64,000 nucleotides of DNA, from assembly GCF_965201005.1 (NCBI RefSeq), contig NZ_OZ241747.1, positions 2,108,001 through 2,172,000 on the forward strand, given 5' to 3'. Under the pieces are notes generated by a model, which was not told the DNA's origin, did no database searches, and was given only the letters and a program-made list of their open reading frames with translations. This document shows, one piece after another, positions 33,874-42,231 of this stretch; the stretch's first letter is position 1, and each line of letters opens with the position of its first letter. The stretch comes from Mucilaginibacter_A sp965201005 (GTDB taxonomy: Bacteria; Bacteroidota; Bacteroidia; Sphingobacteriales; Sphingobacteriaceae). The translations under genes were made by a program, and so were the position numbers.

Positions 33874-33957
33874 GCCCGGGTGGCGAAATTGGTAGACGCA
33901 CCACTTTGAGGGGGTGGCGTCCGAAAGGATGTAGCGGTTCGAATCCGCTTCCGGGCA
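33874..33957 (+). tRNA. tRNA-Leu (GAG anticodon)
   Basis: The acceptor stem GCCCGGG pairs with TCCGGGC. A D-arm (TGGCGAAATTGGTAGACGCA), the anticodon stem-loop CCACT-TTGAGGG-GGTGG with anticodon GAG, a long class II variable arm and the T-loop GGTTCGAATCC are all visible. It reads CUC/CUU leucine codons. The CCA end is not encoded. Confidence 0.95.
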
Positions 33958-33968
33958 CAAAAAACTAC

Positions 33969-34730
33969 TTAAATTTCCAGTTGCAGACCATCGTAAGCCA
34001 GTTGGATATTGGGCGGCAACTCCGCAGAAACATCCTGGTATTTGCCTAAACGGTGACTGATGTGCGTAAAATACGTCATCTCCGCGCCTGTTTTTTCTGC
34101 AAAAGCTATGGCCTCTGCAAAAGTAAAATGCGAGATATGTTTTTCTTTCTGCAAAGCATTGACAACCAGTATTTTACTGCCTTTTATCTTTTCTATTTCT
34201 ACTTCAGATACTGTTTTTGCATCTGTAATATAAGTGAAATCATGGATGCGGAAACCCAGCACCGGCAACTTATAATGCAATACTTCTATCGGGATAAAAG
34301 GGATACCAGCCGCTGTAAATGGCTTTAAATCAATGGTTTTTAAATTGATCTGCGGGATGCCCGGATATTTGTAATCGGTAAAAATGTAAGAAAACTCGCG
34401 TTTTAAAGCATTCTGCACCCGCAAATCAGCATAAACATCAATGGCAGAATTTTGAAAATAGTTGAACGCGCGGATATCATCCAAACCGGCAATATGATCT
34501 TTATGTTCGTGTGTAAAAACCACGGCTTCCAGATGTTTTACCTGCGCACGGAGCATCTGGTAACGAAAATCGGGACCGCTGTCGATCACAACATTTTTGC
34601 CGTTTTCCTCAATTAAAACAGAAGAACGCAACCGTTTGTCATGCGGATCGTTTGAGGTGCAAACCGCACAGTTACAGGCAATCATGGGTACGCCCTGCGA
34701 AGTTCCGGTTCCTAAAAAAGTAATACGCAC
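33969..34730 (-). CDS. MBL-fold metal-dependent hydrolase, PhnP-like
   Basis: A 253-residue metallo-beta-lactamase fold protein. MRITFLGTGTSQGVPMIAC begins the fold; the metal motif is VFTHEHKDHIAGLDD, with VIDSGPDFRYQ before and THISHRLGKY near the end. It resembles PhnP and related phosphodiesterases acting on cyclic phosphate or nucleotide substrates; the substrate here is not known. No phosphonate genes are nearby. The tRNA-Leu gene lies 12 bases away on the other strand. Confidence 0.85.
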   Translation of the reverse strand: MRITFLGTGTSQGVPMIACNCAVCTSNDPHDKRLRSSVLIEENGKNVVIDSGPDFRYQMLRAQVKHLEAVVFTHEHKDHIAGLDDIRAFNYFQNSAIDVYADLRVQNALKREFSYIFTDYKYPGIPQINLKTIDLKPFTAAGIPFIPIEVLHYKLPVLGFRIHDFTYITDAKTVSEVEIEKIKGSKILVVNALQKEKHISHFTFAEAIAFAEKTGAEMTYFTHISHRLGKYQDVSAELPPNIQLAYDGLQLEI

Positions 34731-34805
34731 TGTAAATAATTAGTTGGGGAAATTAATAAAAACCGCTTTGGCAAAATTTATACCGGTAAAAGAAGCATCT
34801 GCACC

Positions 34806-35492
34806 TCAGCGCAAATCTACCACTTCTGCACCGGGATAGTTTTTTTTGTTGAAACCGAAAACCGAATCAGAACCGGTATAATTTGTTGCAGGAGAACTTA
34901 AAATATAGGTGTAACGACTGCCGTTTTTATCATAAATACTTGCGCTATAAATGCGGTTTTGTGCTTTGCTGATCAATAACCGCACTTTAAAAAACGGCTT
35001 TTTGCTATCAACCGGCGTTAAATCAATCTGCTGGTAAACCTGGCCTTGCTGCCTAACTTCCCCGGTGAACAAATATTTATATCCTTTTTCGTAAATGGTG
35101 AAAACCTGTGCCGGGTTTAAGGATTGCGAACTGTTGTCGGCGTCATTGATCTGCACTTCATTGTCTTTTTTCTCGTAAGTCCACTGCGTTTTTCCATCGC
35201 TGATAATTTCCTGTTCAACCGATTTTGTTGCGCCGGAACCGCTATAAATGGTCAGATGAAATTTATTGGTTTTCGGACTGGCCAAAATCATTCCGCTTTG
35301 TTTGTAGCTTTTGATGTTTTCCTGCGGATTGTCCAGCACATAACTAAAATCAGATTTAATGGCCGAGAACGATTTATACTTTTTGCTCACACCGTCCAAA
35401 ATTGCTTTGGCTTTCGGGTCGTTTTGTGCTTTTGCTGCCGAAATTACCACTGAAAAAAGTATCGTAAAAACAGCTATTCTTTTGAAAATCAT
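34806..35492 (-). CDS. lolA: outer-membrane lipoprotein carrier protein LolA
   Basis: A 228-residue protein with a signal peptide (MIFKRIAVFTILFSVVISAA) and a LolA fold (AILDGVSKKYKSFSAIKSDF, then SGMILASPKTNKFHL, and RYTYILSSPATNYTG). LolA shuttles lipoproteins across the periplasm to the outer membrane. In Bacteroidota lolA often directly follows ftsK. Here it lies 3 bases after the chimeric gene that ends in a copy of the ftsK 3' end, as expected if that gene was inserted between the two. Confidence 0.9.
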   Translation of the reverse strand: MIFKRIAVFTILFSVVISAAKAQNDPKAKAILDGVSKKYKSFSAIKSDFSYVLDNPQENIKSYKQSGMILASPKTNKFHLTIYSGSGATKSVEQEIISDGKTQWTYEKKDNEVQINDADNSSQSLNPAQVFTIYEKGYKYLFTGEVRQQGQVYQQIDLTPVDSKKPFFKVRLLISKAQNRIYSASIYDKNGSRYTYILSSPATNYTGSDSVFGFNKKNYPGAEVVDLR

Positions 35493-35495
35493 ACT

Positions 35496-35744
35496 TTATT
35501 TTGAATTGATGGTACTTAAAAACTGTTCCAGCGCGTAATCGTCCGGCAATAAAACTTCACGGGCTTTGCTTCCCTCAAACGGGCCAACTACGCCGGCCGC
35601 TTCCAGCTGGTCAATGATCCGCCCGGCACGGTTGTAGCCTAATTTCAGTTTCCGCTGGATAAGGGAAGTTGAACCCTGCTGGTGCATCACAATCAGTTTG
35701 GCGGCTTCTTCAAAAAGCGGGTCGCGATCGCTGGCATCAAACTC
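35496..35744 (-). repeat. duplicated ftsK 3' end, copy in the chimeric gene
   Basis: A direct repeat of 36823-37071: 249 bases with nine differences that I can see, all silent, lying near the two ends with about 150 identical bases in the middle. The copy adjoins lolA, as the native ftsK end would. Confidence 0.9.
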
Positions 35745-36818
35745 TTTATTCAAATTCAGAAACTGCTCTTTTTCTTTTATAAATCTTTCTATATCAGTCT
35801 TGCCAACTTTGGAAAGGTATAAAAAATCGAAAGCCAAATTATTCAAAACAAACTGGCAATCTGAAAAACTACTATAATTTGAATGTCCACTACGATTACC
35901 TATAATTTCTAAATTAAATTTTTTGATTGATAATTTCCAAGCAACGAGTCTTCTAAATGCAAACAACGCGATATGCTCATCTTTGATTTCAATGTTATTC
36001 TCATGCAAACCAACAACTTTGCGATTGCCAATATACTGCTCTTGCTTATCTAAGGGCTTAGATGTTTTGTCAATAATAGTGCAATTAAGTTTAGTTTGAT
36101 CTTCAAATAAAAATGAAATTTCATCATTCTCATAAATTTTAAATCTTGTATTTTGACTTGATAATTTATCAGTAAAGTAATTTATGGCTAAATAGAATTT
36201 GTTGTTTCTTTTTACAAATGAGAACATTAACAAGAACCCATCTTCTGAGGAAGTAACGACACCATGTTTGGCTAAATCAATGGAATTATTTATTCCACCA
36301 ACACAATCCCATTTTATATTTAGTGAATTTGAAAAAGGATTTTCTTCAACAGATGGAATATTAAAATATACAGCTTTTTTTATTTCATGCAATCTGTTGT
36401 TAATAGCTGAGTTACTAGTATCGATTGAGACATTTAAGTTCTTTAAATCAATTTCTTTAACAACACCGCAGGCAAAAGGAATTAAGAAGTTGTACCTTTT
36501 TTTTAAAGTGATTAAAGAATAAGAAATATCAAATTTAATTTGTTGATTAATGTTTAGTATATCTCCTACTTTACAAGAAATGTTATTTATATCGAAAGAA
36601 CTTAAATTTGTATCAACAGCTGTTATCCTGAATATATTATCCTGCTCATAAGTTTCAAATTTTATATCTAAAGGTATTTTGTGAAAGTTTTTTTTACTTG
36701 GGATAGTTTCCTTAAAAACAGGAGTTTGTTCTTCATCCTTACCATCGGGAATAGATTTCTCAAAAATAGCAGTCTGTTCCTCATCCTTTACACCAAATAA
36801 TCTTTTAAAAAATCCCAT
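35496..36818 (-). CDS. chimeric protein: unknown N-terminal region fused to a duplicated FtsK gamma domain
   Basis: A 440-residue protein. Residues 359-440 (from EFDASDRDPLFEEAAKLIV to the end) are identical to the last 82 residues of FtsK encoded just upstream: the winged-helix gamma domain that binds KOPS and contacts XerD. The first ~358 residues are unlike FtsK and I do not recognise them. They start MGFFKRLFGVKDEEQT, contain a short tandem repeat (KDEEQT-x-x-F-x-x-x-IP twice in residues 11-40), and are predicted mostly beta. No Walker motif or membrane segment is visible. Codons in this part are visibly more AT-rich than in ftsK. The start is 4 bases after the ftsK stop. A gamma-guided DNA-binding protein is possible, or the fusion may be a by-product of insertion. 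Confidence 0.8.
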   Translation of the reverse strand: MGFFKRLFGVKDEEQTAIFEKSIPDGKDEEQTPVFKETIPSKKNFHKIPLDIKFETYEQDNIFRITAVDTNLSSFDINNISCKVGDILNINQQIKFDISYSLITLKKRYNFLIPFACGVVKEIDLKNLNVSIDTSNSAINNRLHEIKKAVYFNIPSVEENPFSNSLNIKWDCVGGINNSIDLAKHGVVTSSEDGFLLMFSFVKRNNKFYLAINYFTDKLSSQNTRFKIYENDEISFLFEDQTKLNCTIIDKTSKPLDKQEQYIGNRKVVGLHENNIEIKDEHIALFAFRRLVAWKLSIKKFNLEIIGNRSGHSNYSSFSDCQFVLNNLAFDFLYLSKVGKTDIERFIKEKEQFLNLNKEFDASDRDPLFEEAAKLIVMHQQGSTSLIQRKLKLGYNRAGRIIDQLEAAGVVGPFEGSKAREVLLPDDYALEQFLSTINSK

Positions 36819-36822
36819 AAAC

Positions 36823-37071
36823 TTATTTTGAATTAATGGTGCTTAAAAACTGCTCCAGCGCGTAATCGTCCGGCAATAAAACCTCGCGTGCTTTGCTTCC
36901 CTCAAACGGGCCAACTACGCCGGCCGCTTCCAGCTGGTCAATGATCCGCCCGGCACGGTTGTAGCCTAATTTCAGTTTCCGCTGGATAAGGGAAGTTGAA
37001 CCCTGCTGGTGCATCACAATCAGTTTGGCGGCTTCTTCAAAAAGCGGGTCACGATCGCTCGCATCAAATTC
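36823..37071 (-). repeat. duplicated ftsK 3' end, copy in ftsK
   Basis: The partner of the direct repeat at 35496-35744, encoding the gamma domain of full-length FtsK. The protein sequence is identical in both copies. Confidence 0.9.
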
Positions 37072-39498
37072 TTTTGCGCTGCTTTCACCACCTTCGCCCA
37101 CAAACTCGGGCAATAAAAATGCAGAAGGATAGCCACGCTGGTTGCCGATAAAATCAGAAACTTTTTCCACTTCCGGCGTATCTACAAACGGACATTGTAA
37201 ACGGATCAGATCATTTCCGGTGGATAACAGCATATCGCCACGACCAATCAGCTGATCTGCTCCACCGGCATCCAGAATCGTGCGCGAATCAATCTTAGAC
37301 AAAACCCTGAAAGCAAGCCGCGCCGGAAAGTTGGCCTTGATCGTGCCCGTAATAATATTCACCGATGGACGCTGCGTAGCAATCACCAGATGGATGCCCA
37401 CGGCACGCGCCAGCTGCGCCAAACGGGCAATCGGCGTTTCCACTTCCTTGCCGGCCGTCATCATCAAATCTGCAAATTCATCAACAATCAGCACAATAAA
37501 CGGCAGGAAACGATGGCCTTCCGTCGGGATTAATTTTCGGTTGACAAACTTCAGATTATATTCTTTCAGGTTCCGTACCTGTGCATCTTTCAGCAAATCA
37601 TAACGCTGGTCCATTTCGATACAAAGTGAATTAAGCGTATTGATAACTTTTTTGGTATCAGTGATAATCGCATCGGCTTCGTCAGGAAGTTTGGCCAAAA
37701 AGTGCCTTTCTATCTTACGGAACAAAGTCAGTTCCACTTTCTTCGGATCAACCAGCACAAATTTTAATTGTGATGGATGTTTGCTGTACAAAAGCGAAAC
37801 TAAAATCGCATTGATACCAACCGATTTTCCCTGACCGGTTGCACCGGCCACAAGCAAGTGCGGCATTTTGGCAAGATCGGCAATATAAACTTCGTTGGAA
37901 ATGGTTTTGCCTAGCGCGATCGGCAAATCCATCGTTGTATTTTGAAATTTTTCAGTTTCTAAAATTGAGCGCATGGAAACTACTTCCGAATGCTGGTTTG
38001 GTACTTCAATCCCGATGGTTCCTTTACCCGGCATCGGCGCAATAATCCGGATGCCCAGCGCGGCCAAACTCAGGGCAATATCATCTTCCAGGTTTTTGAT
38101 TTTTGAAATGCGCACGCCCGGTGCCGGGATAATTTCGTACAAAGTTACCGTGGGCCCAACCGTGGCTTTAATTTTATCAATTTCGATGTTGTAATGGTTC
38201 AGGGTTTCAACAATCTTGTCTTTGTTGGCCTCCAGTTCTTCATTAGTAACCTGAATTTTGTTGGTTCCGTGTTTCTCCAGCAGATCAATATTGGGTTTTT
38301 TGTAGGAGGCCAAATCCAGTTCCGGGTCATACAAACCAAATTCTTCCACCAATTTATTGGCCGTCATTTCCACCGCCGGAACTTCAACGGTAAACTCGGG
38401 TTCATGGCTTAGTAATTCTTCCTGATCAACCGCAAATTCAGGTTCGGGCGTTAAAGTTATGGGGTGAAAAACTTCTGTCAGCGGTACGGTTTTAGGTTGA
38501 TTGACAACCTCATTTAAAGGTTTTTTCTGAACTTGAAATTCGTAATCAGCAGCTACAATTTGTTCTTCAGATGCTGTTTTTATGGGGTGATTTTGGGTGA
38601 GTTTTGCTGTTGGCTTATCTAAAAGTTCTTCTTCATCCGTTAAAATCGAATTGACTGTAAAATTTGGTGTCGGTTTCGGAACGGCCATTTCCTGTCCTTC
38701 GTCAGGCAATACTGTTTTTACCGGGTAATTTTGGGCGAATTTTGCTCCGGCAACAGCTTCATCTTCCGTCAGCGGGACTTCGCCGGGTTCAGTAACCAGT
38801 TTCAATTTCCGTTCCGGTAGTTTAAAATCGATGTTGTAAACGACGATTAAAAAACTCAATCCGGCAAAAATCAATAATCCGGCAATCCCGGCCTCACCGA
38901 TTTGTACTTCGAGCAGGCGGTTCGTCCAAAAACCAAACCCGCCTTCCAGATAATGCGGTGCGTCCGTCATCCAGCTATGAAAAAAACCAATTGCTATGGA
39001 GAAAAAAAGCAGGCTAAAAAAAGCATATCCCAAAGTTTTATCAATGGCAAACAGCTTCACTTTAAACAATAAACGATAACCGATCACCAAAAAAACGGCC
39101 ACAAAAATAAAGGAGGCCACGCCAAACCACTCGTAAATAAACTGGTGCGAAAGCAATGCGCCCAGCTTGCCCAGCCAATTTTGCACAATCGGGTTGATCA
39201 CACCGCTGTCTTGCAGTTCCTGCGGCGTTTTCCAAAAGTTGCCCCAGCCGCCGTTGGCTTCTAAAACATAGCTTTGGTCATCCTGCCAGGTAAATAAATA
39301 GGAAGTGAAGGCGATTAAAAAATAAAGGCAAACGATCAGAAAAAACAAACCGATGATCTTAACAATGCGGCCATCCCCCAAATTAAAAGCAGGCATCTCG
39401 GGCCTTACTTTTTTGTTTTTTGGGAACATAAACGGTGCCCCGGATTTGTTGTCTTCCTTTAAATTAGAATTTTTAAACTGATTTCCTTTTGGGGGCAT
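36823..39498 (-). CDS. ftsK: DNA translocase FtsK
   Basis: An 891-residue septal DNA pump that clears chromosome ends at division and activates XerCD at dif. The N-terminal region has about four membrane segments (residues 45-230). A variable linker follows (about 230-400), then the alpha/beta motor with Walker A LVAGATGQGKSVG and Walker B FIVLIVDEFADLMM, then RAVGIHLVIATQRPSVNIIT. The gamma domain covers residues ~810-891. Two reverse motif copies (38571-38582, 38709-38720) lie in the linker. A -7 box TAACTTTG is seen at 39534-39527 on this strand. Confidence 0.96.
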   Translation of the reverse strand: MPPKGNQFKNSNLKEDNKSGAPFMFPKNKKVRPEMPAFNLGDGRIVKIIGLFFLIVCLYFLIAFTSYLFTWQDDQSYVLEANGGWGNFWKTPQELQDSGVINPIVQNWLGKLGALLSHQFIYEWFGVASFIFVAVFLVIGYRLLFKVKLFAIDKTLGYAFFSLLFFSIAIGFFHSWMTDAPHYLEGGFGFWTNRLLEVQIGEAGIAGLLIFAGLSFLIVVYNIDFKLPERKLKLVTEPGEVPLTEDEAVAGAKFAQNYPVKTVLPDEGQEMAVPKPTPNFTVNSILTDEEELLDKPTAKLTQNHPIKTASEEQIVAADYEFQVQKKPLNEVVNQPKTVPLTEVFHPITLTPEPEFAVDQEELLSHEPEFTVEVPAVEMTANKLVEEFGLYDPELDLASYKKPNIDLLEKHGTNKIQVTNEELEANKDKIVETLNHYNIEIDKIKATVGPTVTLYEIIPAPGVRISKIKNLEDDIALSLAALGIRIIAPMPGKGTIGIEVPNQHSEVVSMRSILETEKFQNTTMDLPIALGKTISNEVYIADLAKMPHLLVAGATGQGKSVGINAILVSLLYSKHPSQLKFVLVDPKKVELTLFRKIERHFLAKLPDEADAIITDTKKVINTLNSLCIEMDQRYDLLKDAQVRNLKEYNLKFVNRKLIPTEGHRFLPFIVLIVDEFADLMMTAGKEVETPIARLAQLARAVGIHLVIATQRPSVNIITGTIKANFPARLAFRVLSKIDSRTILDAGGADQLIGRGDMLLSTGNDLIRLQCPFVDTPEVEKVSDFIGNQRGYPSAFLLPEFVGEGGESSAKEFDASDRDPLFEEAAKLIVMHQQGSTSLIQRKLKLGYNRAGRIIDQLEAAGVVGPFEGSKAREVLLPDDYALEQFLSTINSK

Positions 39499-39674
39499 TT
39501 ACGGTCAACAAATTAATTTTGCACAACAAAGTTAAAATATTTGGAAGCAGTAGCACGCATCTTTGAGTTTTAATTAAACCCTCGCCGGTGCTCAGTGCGC
39601 AGCAATATTAAGATAACTTTTTGCACAAAGGTTTAACGATGCTTCTTTTACGGCTGATTTTTAATTAAGATATT

Positions 39675-39896
39675 TTAAAGATCGGTAACGCGGCTACCGG
39701 CACGTTTGATGTAATTACGAAAATCAAGCACAATTCCTGCAAAAAAGTAAAAAATCAGCGGAAAACCAACGGCCAGAAAGGAAGAATAGATAAAAAACAA
39801 CCTGATTTTTGCAATCGAAATATGAAAACGGCCGCCCAGATAAGTGCAAACACCGAAAGAGTATCTTTCAAAAAAGGTCAGGACCCGCTGCAGCAT
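39675..39896 (-). CDS. PspC-domain small membrane protein
   Basis: A 73-residue protein with a PspC-like segment: FGVCTYLGGRFHISIAKIRL followed by a membrane segment (SSFLAVGFPLIFYFFAGIVL) and a short charged tail. PspC proteins are inner-membrane stress-response components. Its start overlaps the end of the DUF2851 gene by 29 bases, so it is probably co-translated. The 176 bases between it and ftsK contain one reverse motif copy (39639-39650). Confidence 0.75.
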   Translation of the reverse strand: MLQRVLTFFERYSFGVCTYLGGRFHISIAKIRLFFIYSSFLAVGFPLIFYFFAGIVLDFRNYIKRAGSRVTDL

Positions 39897-41184
39897 AATG
39901 GTTCGTTTTTAAAATTTTGTGGCCTATTCCGCAGTTTAAGCAACGTTTTTTATCGCAAAACTCATTTTTTAGTTCGATCAAAGCCTGAGAATTTGCAGCA
40001 GATTTCACTTTGATTCCTGCTGATATAAAATTACTGATTATAAAATTGTTTTCGCAAGGCAAATTTTCTAAAATCTGCAATGCTTTGCCGCGTTGTGTTT
40101 CATCCTGATTTTCATTCCCGAAGGCAAAAAGAAAAACGGCAACGGTATTGATCAGGATATTTTCTACCGATGAACGGCCCAGTGTTTTTGAGTTTGGTTT
40201 TGAAATTTTCCCAAACTGATAATGATCCAGCCAATATTCCGACGGATTTATACCGGTAAAAGGAGCATCGATGTTGTTGATTTTTTCTGTTTGGATTAAA
40301 TCAGTCAGAAAGTGGTTGTTGCGGTGCATTAAGGCAGCAAATTGTGCCAGCCGGACAGTTGGGAAATTAGAAGGCCGCAAGCGCAAAAACTTCCACAAAT
40401 GTTTTTCTAACGGAAATAAACTGTATTTCTGCTGTAAAAACTGATACTCTTTTTGCAAGGTCAAATAATAAGGATCAGCAAAATCATCAGTCAAAAAACC
40501 GGCCTGTCCAAAAATCAGGGCTTCGGTTTGAAGTAAATTAGAACTGTGTTTGGCAAGGATTTGTAAAGGCAATGATTTGGCCAGCAGTTCAAAAGGCAAA
40601 GCGTTTATTTTAAAACCAAAATTTGCGGCCAGCAGCTGGTAAAAAGTTTCTGCCCAATTACCTTTTTGCTGTGTCAAAACTGCTTTTACTCTGGCTGATT
40701 TTTCTTCCAGCCGCTGGATCAGCATCCGGCTAAGCCAGGTTTGCACCGTTAGTTCATCAACGCGATGAACCGTTTTTTGACAGGGAAAATCAACCATTTC
40801 CGCAAAAACCAGGTTTTGATAGCTGATCAAAAGCTGGTCTGAAATGCGGTCTTCCAAAACCAAAACCGGCATTTTAAAACCGGCTTCATTCCGGATTTCC
40901 TGATCGTTTTTGTAAACCACATGCAGGACGACATTATTATAAGCCGGATCTGAACTATGGTTGTGCCGCATCCAATCAGACGAGCGAATATGGATTTCTA
41001 CGTTTCCAGCCCAAAGCGTATCGGCAATCCTGATTTTGGCCTGCTGAAAATCCGGACCGGCATGATGATGATGTAAACCCGGGGAAATAATTTCGATTGC
41101 TTCTCCGTCCTCAGTTTTCAAATTTTTATGTTGAAAAAGGCGAAATTTCCAGATATAATGCAGAAAATCTTCAGCAAAAACCAT
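39868..41184 (-). CDS. DUF2851 family protein
   Basis: A 438-residue protein of the DUF2851 family, found widely in Bacteroidota. The characteristic N-terminal part reads FLHYIWKFRLFQHKNLKTED, then GPDFQQAKIRIADTLWAGNVE and VVLHVVYKND. There are cysteines in a C-terminal CDKKRCLNCGIG segment. No biochemical function is established. A near copy of the motif (TAAAAGGAGCAT) is at 40257-40268. The 131 bases upstream are AT-rich with a near motif at 41290-41301. Confidence 0.85.
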   Translation of the reverse strand: MVFAEDFLHYIWKFRLFQHKNLKTEDGEAIEIISPGLHHHHAGPDFQQAKIRIADTLWAGNVEIHIRSSDWMRHNHSSDPAYNNVVLHVVYKNDQEIRNEAGFKMPVLVLEDRISDQLLISYQNLVFAEMVDFPCQKTVHRVDELTVQTWLSRMLIQRLEEKSARVKAVLTQQKGNWAETFYQLLAANFGFKINALPFELLAKSLPLQILAKHSSNLLQTEALIFGQAGFLTDDFADPYYLTLQKEYQFLQQKYSLFPLEKHLWKFLRLRPSNFPTVRLAQFAALMHRNNHFLTDLIQTEKINNIDAPFTGINPSEYWLDHYQFGKISKPNSKTLGRSSVENILINTVAVFLFAFGNENQDETQRGKALQILENLPCENNFIISNFISAGIKVKSAANSQALIELKNEFCDKKRCLNCGIGHKILKTNHYAAAGPDLF

Positions 41185-41315
41185 TTAAGATTATTTCTTT
41201 AAATATATAATTATTATTTAATAGTTAATAATATTATTTTAATAAAGGATTTTTAATGTATAAATGAAAAGTTGCAAACTATTTAAAGGATGCTTGTTTT
41301 ACCGGCTAAAATTTG

Positions 41316-41963
41316 TTAGCTGTTTTTAATCATGATCGATTCTACCACTTTCACAACATCTTTACACATATCGGTTGCGGTTTCCAGTCCCAACAAAATT
41401 TCCTGGTATTTTATCATCCGGATCGGGTCTTTTTCGTTCTCAAATAAATCAGCAACAGCCTGATTATAAATTATATCCGCTTTGTCTTCTATAGTGTTGA
41501 TGGAATCACAATGCCTGATGATCAATTCTACATTTTCAATATCTTTCAGTTCATCAATCAGTTTTTGGAGTGCAAAAGCAGCATCTAAAATCAAATCGGC
41601 CAAAACCTGCATTGGCTTGGTAAATTCTGTTAAGCCGTATAAAAACATGCGGTTGGCAGATTCGTGGATGTAATCGGCCACATCATCAATGGAAGAAACC
41701 AATGCATGGATATCTTCGCGATCAAAAGGCGTGATAAAATTTTTGCTCAGTTCTATATTGATGTGATGGGTAATATCGTCGCCAATGTTTTCCAGCCGGT
41801 CTATTTTCTGAAAAAGGTCTTTGGTATTGATCGATGCCGGGTCGTTCAGCTCTTTTTTCAGCATTTCGGCCATTGCAACCACGTTTTGGGTGGCCTGATC
41901 AAACAGCGGAAAGAATAATTTCTTGCCGCGTGGCGTAAAATATTGTATAAGTGTGCTAAACAT
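41316..41963 (-). CDS. DUF47/PhoU-like phosphate transport regulator
   Basis: A 215-residue helical protein of the DUF47 (YkaA/PhoU-related) family: YFTPRGKKLFFPLFDQATQ, then LENIGDDITHHINIELSKNFITPFDREDIHALVSSIDDVADYI-type helices with E/D-rich metal-binding motifs (EDKADIIYNQAV). Such proteins usually accompany a PiT phosphate transporter, but none is next to it here. I choose ATG 41963; a TTG two codons earlier is possible. Confidence 0.88.
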   Translation of the reverse strand: MFSTLIQYFTPRGKKLFFPLFDQATQNVVAMAEMLKKELNDPASINTKDLFQKIDRLENIGDDITHHINIELSKNFITPFDREDIHALVSSIDDVADYIHESANRMFLYGLTEFTKPMQVLADLILDAAFALQKLIDELKDIENVELIIRHCDSINTIEDKADIIYNQAVADLFENEKDPIRMIKYQEILLGLETATDMCKDVVKVVESIMIKNS

Positions 41964-42140
41964 AAGCAATGTGGATTTTGATTTAAAGATAGTTTGGCTA
42001 CGTTAAGAAATTGTTAAGCAATTTGGTTTTTTCAGAAAAGTTAAGAATTAAGTCAAATTTTAGTGGATAAAAACAGTATCGTACATAAACACCTGTTTTT
42101 AAACAATAAATTTGTTACAAAGCACTTATCATTGCAAACC

Positions 42141-42148
42141 TATATTTG
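42141..42148 (+). promoter_or_regulatory. -7 box of the efflux operon
   Basis: TATATTTG matches TAnnTTTG, 84 bases before the TolC-family start. A forward motif copy is upstream at 42068-42079. No palindromic operator is obvious. Confidence 0.5.
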
Positions 42149-42231
42149 CGGCGTTGGCTCGTATTTCGGGTACAATGTACATGCAAATTATCCTGCTGTT
42201 TTTTGTGCTTTCGTTTATATCATAATTGCTC

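Noticed and set aside
33650..33958. A 102-codon minus-strand frame covering tRNA-Leu.
   Set aside because: It is antisense to a complete tRNA gene and overlaps the 3' end of the outer-membrane protein gene.
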